A stretch of 6,361 nt of DNA, taken from an uncultured Bacillus sp. (GTDB taxonomy: Bacteria > Bacillota > Bacilli > Bacillales > DSM-1321). The notes beneath the pieces are model-generated. The model did no database searches. It was not told where the DNA came from and saw only the letters and a list, made by a program, of their open reading frames with translations. The position numbers and the translations under genes were made by a program. The stretch spans positions 1-6,361 of the forward strand of contig CAKQBC010000141.1 of the NCBI GenBank assembly GCA_934215995.1. The letters are read 5' to 3'. This document shows, piece after piece, positions 1 through 4,809 of the stretch (position 1 is its first letter; each line of letters starts with the position of its first letter).

Positions 1-483
1 TGTCAATCCAATCGAACTCGATAAGCCAGCTGTATAGAGGGCCGTCGGCGCATAAGCGCAGGCAACAAGCAAAGGAAAATGCGCATTGGCATTCCTCCTC
101 CCGACTTCTCTGGCAACGATGGCACCGACCACAACCGCTAATCCCCAATTGACATAATAGGCGGCTGCACTGATGAAAAAAGTGTACAGATAAGCTTTCG
201 TAGCTGTATCCGCCTTTGATGCCAGCGCTTCCAGTCCCCTTTTGATGAACGGTACTGAAGCCAAGGCCATGCCCGTCATCAAAAGTAGCACCATCTGCAT
301 CGTAAATGTCAGGTAGACCCAAAATCCATCACCGTAGGACTGCACTAAATCCAAGGGATCCTTTGGACTGCTGAAAAAGCCTAAAATAAAGACAGTAATC
401 ATCAAGAGCACAGCAATCACAAAGGCATCCGGCAAATAACGCCCTATCCATTTCGCCATCCTGTTGGACCATTCATTGAACAT
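1..483 (-). CDS. AtoE-family short-chain fatty acid transporter, N-terminal part (cut by window edge)
   Basis: This is the first 161 residues of an integral membrane transporter of the AtoE / SCFA_trans family, which is thought to move short-chain fatty acids such as acetoacetate or butyrate across the cytoplasmic membrane. The frame is open from the ATG at 483 to base 1, so the C-terminal part lies outside the window. Residues seen that match the complete homologue at 4810-6135 include RYLPDAF (15-21), YGDGFW (50-55), MQMV (62-65), VNWG (111-114) and VGAIVARE (119-126). Hydrophobic segments lie at about 20-37, 56-78, 100-126 and 136-150. The start is supported by AAGGAGGG at 492-499, about nine bases before the ATG. 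The gene has its own upstream region of 364 bases and is probably not cotranscribed with the asparaginase gene. Substrate is inferred from family only. It is a paralogue, not a copy, of the other transporter: the sequences differ widely outside the motifs. Confidence 0.85.
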   Translation of the reverse strand, partial: MFNEWSNRMAKWIGRYLPDAFVIAVLLMITVFILGFFSSPKDPLDLVQSYGDGFWVYLTFTMQMVLLLMTGMALASVPFIKRGLEALASKADTATKAYLYTFFISAAAYYVNWGLAVVVGAIVAREVGRRNANAHFPLLVACAYAPTALYTAGLSSSIGLT

Positions 484-586
484 CGGGCTCCCCCTCCTTC
501 TCTTCTCCCTAGAAGAATTATGAAAAAGCCCTTTTTTTTATGTCTATATCGTATATATTCTATTTTAACTTCAGTAAAACCCTATC

Positions 587-592
587 ATTATA
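587..592 (-). promoter_or_regulatory. Candidate -10 box (TATAAT) for the partial transporter
   Basis: The minus strand reads TATAAT, a perfect sigma-A -10 hexamer, which would place the transcription start near 580 and give a leader of about 97 bases. At 17 or 18 bases upstream the sequence is CATTTC or ACATTT, a poor -35. That is typical of promoters needing an activator, and a palindrome sits at the matching position (614-629). The call rests on sequence match only. Confidence 0.5.
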
Positions 593-598
593 AAAGGT

Positions 599-673
599 AT
601 TGGTACACAGAAATGTAAACCAATTTACAGTTTTACTTATAGACTCCTCTTTAAATATCTGCATGGTACCAAT
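599..673. repeat. 8-bp inverted repeat flanking the palindrome
   Basis: ATTGGTAC at 599-606 and GTACCAAT at 666-673 are exact reverse complements about 60 bases apart and bracket the palindrome at 614-629. The string CCAATT also occurs three times here (620-625, 669-674, 675-680). This may reflect a second regulator's sites, or chance in AT-rich DNA. Confidence 0.35.
614..629. promoter_or_regulatory. Palindromic operator, Crp/Fnr-family geometry
   Basis: TGTAAACCAATTTACA is a perfect inverted repeat, readable as TGTAA-N6-TTACA. Crp/Fnr-family regulators, including Bacillus Fnr and ArcR-type proteins, recognise sites of the form TGTGA-N6-TCACA, so spacing and outer bases fit but the fourth base of each arm differs (A for G). 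Its centre, between 621 and 622, falls at -41.5 from the start predicted by the TATAAT box at 587-592, the classical position for an activator that contacts polymerase. The regulator itself is not in the window. A repressor site or chance AT-rich palindrome remains possible. Confidence 0.5.
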
Positions 674-680
674 TCCAATT

Positions 681-700
681 GATCATAAAAATACATGATC
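681..700. repeat. Short inverted repeat GATCAT-N8-ATGATC
   Basis: GATCAT (681-686) and ATGATC (695-700) form a perfect six-base inverted repeat with an eight-base spacer. Neither strand follows it with a U tract, so it is not a convincing terminator. It could be an operator. Confidence 0.3.
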
Positions 701-847
701 TTTCAGTTATGGGGCATTTCACCTTAACAATATAATCGAAAATTTGAAGTTCATATACTTACCTTTCCCAGTTCAACCTATTTTTCCTTTCTATTTTCAT
801 CCGCTCTCCTAACACTCACTTGCGTAATCTCCTTCTTCCCTTAAGTC

Positions 848-1876
848 CTAATTTCCGTTTTTTTCACGACTGTAGTTACCTGATATGTCTAGCATCGAAA
901 CAGTCTCTCCAACAATATTGCCTGAATCACTTTTAACAGAGAGCTTCAGCTTTTTAATTCGTTCAATCGTATTCTTATTAGCATAGTTAATTTGTTCTAA
1001 TAAGGATGCTATAACGTTTGGCCATGGATCTTCGGAGCCGTTGATAATTTTCAGCGCGATGCTTATGCCTTCATTACGTAATGCAAAACAGTACACCCCT
1101 TGCGCCCCCCCTTTTGCGACGATATTTTCATCTTGCAGTAATGCTGTACATATAAAGTTGTCTGAGGCGATGATTTTACTTTCCTTATTCATGATAGTCG
1201 TTATTTTAATAACCGCTTTTCTGATACCATCGTCTTCTATCAGCTCTGGTTTTGCCAGCTTCAAATAGGCGATTGCCATATACTTCAGGGGAATGGCAAA
1301 TACCGGTGCGCCGCATCCGTCTATTCCAATTTTGATTTTCTCTTCCTCGTATTCACTCAAATAAGCTATCATTTTCTTGATCATTATTTGAAGAGGATGT
1401 TTCGGATCACAATAATTATGTAAATGGAATCCGTTCGCAATACACGCCGCCAAAAAGCCCAAATGCTTTCCAGCACAATTATGCAAAATTTTTCTTTTGG
1501 GCAGCCCTTGCCGGATATATTCTATTTTAGGATGCTCATTCAACGGATAGGACTCTGCGCATGCCAGTGCGCTTTCTTGTAACTGCAATTTACTGAGCAA
1601 TGAAGCAAGAGCCTTTTGATGATAATGTTCTCCACGCTGTGATGCAATGAATAATGCACTTTCTGTTGTAGTCAACTTTAATGAATCGATTACGTTTGTC
1701 ATGAAAATAGGAATTGCCTGAAAAGGCTTGGAAGCAGACCGGAAAAAGACCGACTGATCATCTTGACCGATTGAAACAATTTCTTCCTTCATATAATTGA
1801 CGGCACTTAGATGGCCGAAATGAATATTTTCAAGGACTCCTGACCGGTATTCCCTCAAAAATTCAGAATATGGCAT
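848..1876 (-). CDS. L-asparaginase, ReAII-like family (Asparaginase_II)
   Basis: This cytoplasmic enzyme (342 residues, no signal peptide) should hydrolyse L-asparagine to aspartate and ammonia. It belongs to the family typified by Rhizobium etli ReAII, unrelated in fold to the E. coli AnsA/AnsB enzymes. By my alignment, known ReAII residues are all present one position earlier: Ser47 and Lys50 in RSASKP (Ser48/Lys51), Ser79 in IASQ (Ser80), Cys134 and Lys137 in HNCAGKH (Cys135/Lys138), Asp186 and Cys188 in GIDGCGAP (Asp187/Cys189), and Lys255 in AKGGAQG (Lys263). So the two Ser-Lys pairs and the zinc site look intact. The usual RFDT motif is replaced by FICT at about 241-244, so it is a divergent member. 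The gene is AT-rich: two 60-base lines counted give 30 and 38 percent GC, against 47 to 53 percent in lines sampled from neighbours, which may mean transfer. The ATG at 1876 has AAGGAAAGG upstream (1888-1896, 11 bases away). No promoter or terminator is clear. Confidence 0.87.
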   Translation of the reverse strand: MPYSEFLREYRSGVLENIHFGHLSAVNYMKEEIVSIGQDDQSVFFRSASKPFQAIPIFMTNVIDSLKLTTTESALFIASQRGEHYHQKALASLLSKLQLQESALACAESYPLNEHPKIEYIRQGLPKRKILHNCAGKHLGFLAACIANGFHLHNYCDPKHPLQIMIKKMIAYLSEYEEEKIKIGIDGCGAPVFAIPLKYMAIAYLKLAKPELIEDDGIRKAVIKITTIMNKESKIIASDNFICTALLQDENIVAKGGAQGVYCFALRNEGISIALKIINGSEDPWPNVIASLLEQINYANKNTIERIKKLKLSVKSDSGNIVGETVSMLDISGNYSREKNGN

Positions 1877-1918
1877 ATGTTACTCAACCTTTCCTTAGAT
1901 GGAGAGCAGTTGCTTTTG

Positions 1919-2104
1919 GGAGTGGAGTGCCGTCCCTTTTACAACCCCTACATTGTTTCTGCGGTGATCCCTTCATAAATATAGCCTTCCACTCCAGTTC
2001 CTATACGATTCGTTAAGTTGGGGCAGGGCTCATTATTGTGATTCCCCTCGATAAATGGATGCGAAAAACGGGTGCCGCTTGGCGAATGGCATCGAGCACA
2101 ATAA
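1919..2104. other. Candidate structured RNA leader or small dispersed repeat
   Basis: On either strand, TTATTGTG (2033-2040) pairs exactly with CACAATAA (2097-2104). After a one-sided six-base bulge, CTCGAT (2047-2052) pairs exactly with ATCGAG (2091-2096), giving a 14-bp hairpin with a 38-base apical part that contains a smaller GCC-GCTT-GGC hairpin. Next to it, GGAGTGGA (1919-1926) pairs with TCCACTCC (1988-1995). If transcribed with the asparaginase gene this would be its leader RNA. Equally it could be a non-coding repeat element inserted after the terminator. I do not recognise a known riboswitch class. Confidence 0.35.
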
Positions 2105-2131
2105 AAGAATACCAAAGCATATGTGTAAATT

Positions 2132-2163
2132 AAAAAAAGGACCCGCAATCATGCGAGTCCTTT
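2132..2163 (-). terminator. Rho-independent terminator of the two-gene operon
   Basis: On the minus strand AAAGGACTCGCA pairs with TGCGGGTCCTTT through a TGAT loop: a 12-bp stem with one U-G pair (2136-2147 with 2152-2163). It runs into seven T residues (2138-2132). It lies about 30 bases after the stop codon at 2195, so it ends the transcript of the 115-residue protein. Confidence 0.9.
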
Positions 2164-2194
2164 CTGTCTTCTCAATTCTGTTTTCAATACGCCC

Positions 2195-2542
2195 CTATCG
2201 TTTCCGTAAATAACTGAGCATCTTGAACTCTTCCACGGCTACTGCCAAAACAGATGCTACCCAAATTGATTCACCTTTGTCTAGGATCCAGGAAGCGATC
2301 GGATTCTCCCTGAAAAAGTGATCGGTCGGCCTTTCCATTCCGCTCAATATATGGAGCGCTTCTTCAGCCTGCCTGCGGTTCAAAATGATTTCGTCCCAGC
2401 CGATATCAAACCCGGAAACGATGACGCGGTCCTTTTGGATGGTCGCGATCCAATGCTCTCCATGCACATTTTCATGGTACCATCTCGCTTCCTTCGCCCA
2501 GCTTGGCGGGTTCCCTTCTAGTTTAAACGTAAGGCTGTTCAT
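2195..2542 (-). CDS. Hypothetical 115-residue protein, second gene of operon
   Basis: I do not recognise this protein. It begins MNSLTFKLEG, has no signal peptide or clear membrane segment, and is rich in Trp (W14, W21, W31, W49, W85, W94) and charged residues, suggesting a small soluble cytoplasmic protein. The end (about 88-112) looks like an amphipathic helix. A longer reading of 135 residues would start at 2602, inside the preceding gene. The ATG at 2542 is preferred because GAGGGGAG (2551-2558) lies eight bases before it and it leaves a 22-base gap to the upstream stop at 2565. The tight spacing and shared terminator mean it is cotranscribed with the membrane-anchored repeat protein, so the two probably work together, but no function is assigned. 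Confidence 0.75.
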   Translation of the reverse strand: MNSLTFKLEGNPPSWAKEARWYHENVHGEHWIATIQKDRVIVSGFDIGWDEIILNRRQAEEALHILSGMERPTDHFFRENPIASWILDKGESIWVASVLAVAVEEFKMLSYLRKR

Positions 2543-2550
2543 CTTTAATG

Positions 2551-2558
2551 CTCCCCTC
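2551..2558 (-). promoter_or_regulatory. Ribosome binding site that decides the 2542 start
   Basis: The minus strand reads GAGGGGAG, eight bases before the ATG at 2542. No comparable site precedes the alternative in-frame start at 2602. Confidence 0.7.
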
Positions 2559-2564
2559 ATCCAA

Positions 2565-3656
2565 TTATTGTTCAACCTTGATTGACCATGGGCCGTCGGC
2601 ATTGACTACAAATGCATATATCCCGTCTGTGCCAAGACGCTGTCTAACCGACCCGCTATAGTTCCCGATTTCATTGACCAGAAGCCCGCTTCCGTTCAAC
2701 CTGACGATGAAATTCGAAGAACCTTGATGAGATGATGTGAATTTGTAATTACCTTCGGACGCTTCCATGAACACGACATCATCGCCATTGCCTCTGATAG
2801 TGCCCGGCAATTCTCCGTAACTCGGAGGTGCTTCTTGGGCAATCGAAATATTCCAGTTGCCCGATGCCGTCACATCCAAATAATAATTGCCGCCAGAAGG
2901 AATGGATGCAAATGTTTTGCCGCTGTAGGACCCGATTTCGTTAACCAGCAGATCGACCATATTTCCGTTTTCGTCGGCAAGCTGGATGATGAAGTTTCCG
3001 CCGCCTGAATAAGAAGCCTCAAATACTGCAAACCCTGGCTCAAGTTTGATCAAATCCGTCGATTTATCCCCTGATCCGCTCAGCTTGATTTTGGCGTTTT
3101 CATAGTTTTTCTCTTGCTCGGCTTTTCTTTCCGCTTCAGCTGCAGCTGCCTGTTTGCCGGCGAATGCCTTCGCTTCGTCCAATGATCCAAAGCTATTGAC
3201 GGATAGAACCTTTTTGCCATCCGTGCCTACGACGGCTGTTCCGTCTGTCATTTCAAGGATTTCTCCTGTTTTTCCGTTCCCGATAGAAACAGTATCTGCC
3301 TTTTTAAGGTTCAGTTGTTCAGTAAGAGCTTGTTCATATTCCTTATATGTCATCCCTGCTTTCAGGACTGCTGTTACGTCGGCTGTACTTGAAGGTGGAA
3401 GCTCCTTTTCCTCTTCCTTCACTTCTTCCTTTTCTTCCTTCTGCACTGTCGCTGCCTTTTCCGTTGTTTCTTCTGCTTTCGACTCTGTCTCGCTTTCCGG
3501 CATCATGATTGCGCCTATTATAAACAAAACAAACAGAAACCCTGCCGTTTTCCATTGTTTTTTTGCCTTGCCATTCTTCCTTGCCATGCTGATCAGCGCC
3601 AAGCCCATATAGGCAATGAAGCCAATGAACCCGATCATTAATATAAATGCTGCCAT
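2565..3656 (-). CDS. Membrane-anchored protein with two tandem beta-rich repeats
   Basis: This 363-residue protein has two hydrophobic segments (about 3-23 and 38-52) separated by a lysine/arginine-rich loop (26-36). By the positive-inside rule it is a hairpin anchor with the remainder outside the cell. A low-complexity Glu/Lys-rich linker follows (54-87). Then comes a small domain (about 93-166) opening KAGMTYKEYEQAL, faintly like the GMT-type start of SmpA/BLIP-like domains, and an Ala/Glu/Lys helix (168-188). Two repeats of about 80 residues complete it (about 192-274 and 286-363). They share NFIxxL, LLVNEIGxYSG (236-246 and 325-335) and a closing G-x-W-x-I-x-x-x-Q, which suggests beta-sandwich (PPC-like) folds. 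The DNA of the two LLVNEIG blocks is also similar, consistent with an internal duplication. AGGAG lies eight bases before the ATG. It is the first gene of a two-gene operon. A role in surface binding or sensing is only a guess; no catalytic motif is seen. Confidence 0.8.
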   Translation of the reverse strand: MAAFILMIGFIGFIAYMGLALISMARKNGKAKKQWKTAGFLFVLFIIGAIMMPESETESKAEETTEKAATVQKEEKEEVKEEEKELPPSSTADVTAVLKAGMTYKEYEQALTEQLNLKKADTVSIGNGKTGEILEMTDGTAVVGTDGKKVLSVNSFGSLDEAKAFAGKQAAAAEAERKAEQEKNYENAKIKLSGSGDKSTDLIKLEPGFAVFEASYSGGGNFIIQLADENGNMVDLLVNEIGSYSGKTFASIPSGGNYYLDVTASGNWNISIAQEAPPSYGELPGTIRGNGDDVVFMEASEGNYKFTSSHQGSSNFIVRLNGSGLLVNEIGNYSGSVRQRLGTDGIYAFVVNADGPWSIKVEQ

Positions 3657-3717
3657 GTATCATTCTCCTGTCCGTTATTGTGTGTCTGCACCTATAGACT
3701 AACAGGGAACTAGGCAC

Positions 3718-3746
3718 TATATATGTCACAATCAGAAATAGATCAA
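3718..3746 (-). promoter_or_regulatory. Sigma-A-like promoter of the two-gene operon
   Basis: On the minus strand TTGATC (3746-3741), 17 bases, TATATA (3723-3718) resembles a vegetative promoter, though each box matches its consensus at only four of six positions. The start would fall near 3711, leaving a leader of about 55 bases before the ATG at 3656. The -35 overlaps the stop codon of the WYL regulator gene (3743-3745), so some read-through from that gene is also possible; no terminator separates them. Confidence 0.5.
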
Positions 3747-4675
3747 TATAAGCCCAATGTTTTTATCAGTTCATTCTTCACGTCTTCTTTAATCGCTGCA
3801 GGACCTATTACCTTCACATTGGAACCCATCCCCATAATCCATTTGACGATCGATACCTTCCCATACATCCGGGCCTTGAAGGTAACGCTTCCGTCAACAT
3901 GTTTCTCAATGGTTTGCCCTTCTCCCCATACAGCTTCGGAAATAATATGCGCATAAGCAGGTTGAATAAATAATTCGATATCATACCCATCATCACATAT
4001 GCCCAGCTTGTCCTCCCGGATGTTGAAATCAGGTTCCGGCTCGAATGTTTCCCCAAGCATCCGAAGCGAGCGGATGCGCAGCAGTTTGAAAGTACGCTGC
4101 GCCTGGCGTTTCTCGCAATAAGCCCGGCAATACCAGTTGCCGTCATAATTGATCAGTCCATACGGGCGAATAACCCTGTTTTCCTCATTGCCTTTATGGT
4201 CCTGATAGCCGATCTGGACTTTGGTTTTATGGATTATGGCGCTGCGAAGCTCCAGAAAGCGCTGATTATCCTGAGTCAGAGTATCCCTCGGCTTATATTT
4301 ATTGACGAAATAAAGATACTGGTCTGCGTCTTTCTTGTTTGCAGCCATTGTCGCAATCTGATGGTACAGCCTCAAGAAAGCCTGTTTTTGCGGAAAATAG
4401 GGGTTATTCTCTACATATTCATAAGCGACGTCGAGGGCATGCAATTCATCAGCATTGAAGTCCAAGTTCGGCAGAATCGTGCTCTGCTCCAGATAATAGC
4501 CGCCGTACCGGCCCGGCTTCGTGCCGATATGGACTCCTGCCATCTCAAGGTCCTCCTTATACTTCCGTACCATCCTTTCCTTCACTTCCAAAATGGCGGA
4601 TAGCTCCTTGCCCTTCACCAGCCCCCTCGAATTCAGTATCATAAGCATCTTGATGCAATTGCTCGCGTGGCTCAC
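3743..4675 (-). CDS. WYL-domain DNA-binding transcriptional regulator (YobV/YafY type)
   Basis: This predicted cytoplasmic regulator has 310 residues, a normal length for the family. It has an N-terminal winged helix-turn-helix (about 7-62, with VKGKELSAILEVKERMVRKY and the wing PGRYGGYYL). A WYL domain follows (about 140-205), whose signature appears as NWYCRAY at 180-186, with Cys in place of Leu, then QRTFKLLRI. A WCX-type C-terminal domain ends it (about 230-305). WYL domains are thought to bind ligands or nucleic acid and alter DNA binding. The frame is open up to 4798, but the GTG at 4675 is the likely start: AAGGAGG sits eight bases before it, whereas the upstream ATGs lack such a site and the first lies beside the transporter's terminator. 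It stands alone between a transporter with its own terminator and a two-gene operon with its own promoter. Either neighbour could be its target, but no operator could be assigned. Confidence 0.88.
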   Translation of the reverse strand: MSHASNCIKMLMILNSRGLVKGKELSAILEVKERMVRKYKEDLEMAGVHIGTKPGRYGGYYLEQSTILPNLDFNADELHALDVAYEYVENNPYFPQKQAFLRLYHQIATMAANKKDADQYLYFVNKYKPRDTLTQDNQRFLELRSAIIHKTKVQIGYQDHKGNEENRVIRPYGLINYDGNWYCRAYCEKRQAQRTFKLLRIRSLRMLGETFEPEPDFNIREDKLGICDDGYDIELFIQPAYAHIISEAVWGEGQTIEKHVDGSVTFKARMYGKVSIVKWIMGMGSNVKVIGPAAIKEDVKNELIKTLGLY

Positions 4676-4683
4676 AAATAAGC

Positions 4684-4690
4684 CCTCCTT
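4684..4690 (-). promoter_or_regulatory. Ribosome binding site that decides the GTG start at 4675
   Basis: The minus strand reads AAGGAGG, a full match to the 16S rRNA anti-Shine-Dalgarno core, with an ideal eight-base spacer to GTG. It fixes the WYL regulator start 41 codons inside the longest open frame. Confidence 0.88.
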
Positions 4691-4767
4691 CTGTACACCT
4701 GTTGATACCATTAAGGATACTATCATTCTTGCAAAAATAACATTCATATAAAATTCCATTGCATAAG

Positions 4768-4796
4768 AAAAAGGGCCTTCCATCGAAATGAAAAGC
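4768..4796 (-). terminator. Rho-independent terminator of the complete transporter gene
   Basis: On the minus strand GCTTTTCAT pairs with ATGGAAGGC through a TTCG tetraloop (4796-4788 with 4783-4775): nine pairs including two U-G pairs, then CC and five T residues (4772-4768). It begins 13 bases after the transporter stop codon at 4810. It is A/U-rich, so termination may be partial. Confidence 0.7.
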
Positions 4797-4809
4797 ACCT
4801 AAACCTAAC

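Larger units (their letters stand above)
484..847. other. Intergenic regulatory region before the partial transporter
   Basis: This 364-base AT-rich stretch separates the asparaginase stop from the partial transporter start. It holds the transporter's ribosome binding site (492-499), a TATAAT box (587-592), a Crp/Fnr-like palindrome (614-629) and two further inverted repeats (599-606 with 666-673; 681-686 with 695-700). I see no hairpin with a U tract that would terminate the asparaginase transcript. The part nearest the asparaginase gene (about 740-847) contains only two overlapping 13-codon reading frames with plausible ribosome binding sites, which I do not call as genes. Confidence 0.7.
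1877..2194. other. Intergenic region holding a terminator and an unassigned folded element
   Basis: The 318 bases between the asparaginase start and the upstream operon's last stop codon hold that operon's terminator (2132-2163) and the asparaginase ribosome binding site. In between, about 1898-2131 can form two long-range stems (1919-1926 with 1988-1995, and 2033-2052 with 2091-2104). A 66-codon open stretch on the minus strand (1948-2148) has only TTG starts, the first inside the terminator stem, and no ribosome binding site, so I do not call it a gene. No strong promoter for the asparaginase gene was seen and no T-box signature (AGGGTGGNACCGCG) is present. Confidence 0.6.

Noticed and set aside
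523..540. AAAAAGCCCTTTTT inverted repeat as a terminator
   Set aside because: The stem is only five A-T pairs around a four-base loop, and it lies within the predicted leader of the downstream gene.
750..825. Two overlapping 13-codon frames (MKIERKNRLNWER and a GTG-started frame) with plausible ribosome binding sites after the asparaginase gene
   Set aside because: Too short, no family, and purine-rich AT-rich DNA easily produces such sites.
1877..2131. T-box or other known riboswitch controlling the asparaginase gene
   Set aside because: The conserved AGGGTGGNACCGCG sequence and a competing terminator before the ribosome binding site are absent; a weak resemblance (AGGGATCACCGC) is not enough.
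1948..2148. 66-codon minus-strand open frame with a CARC motif and several Asn codons, possible zinc protein or Asn leader peptide
   Set aside because: It has only TTG starts, the first inside the terminator stem, with no ribosome binding site and no recognisable family; base-paired stems across the region explain it better as non-coding or decayed DNA.
3154..3612. Long plus-strand open frame (152 codons) opposite the repeat protein
   Set aside because: It is antisense to the low-complexity Glu/Lys linker, giving a Ser/Phe-rich product with no family signature; the minus-strand gene has the ribosome binding site and domain structure.
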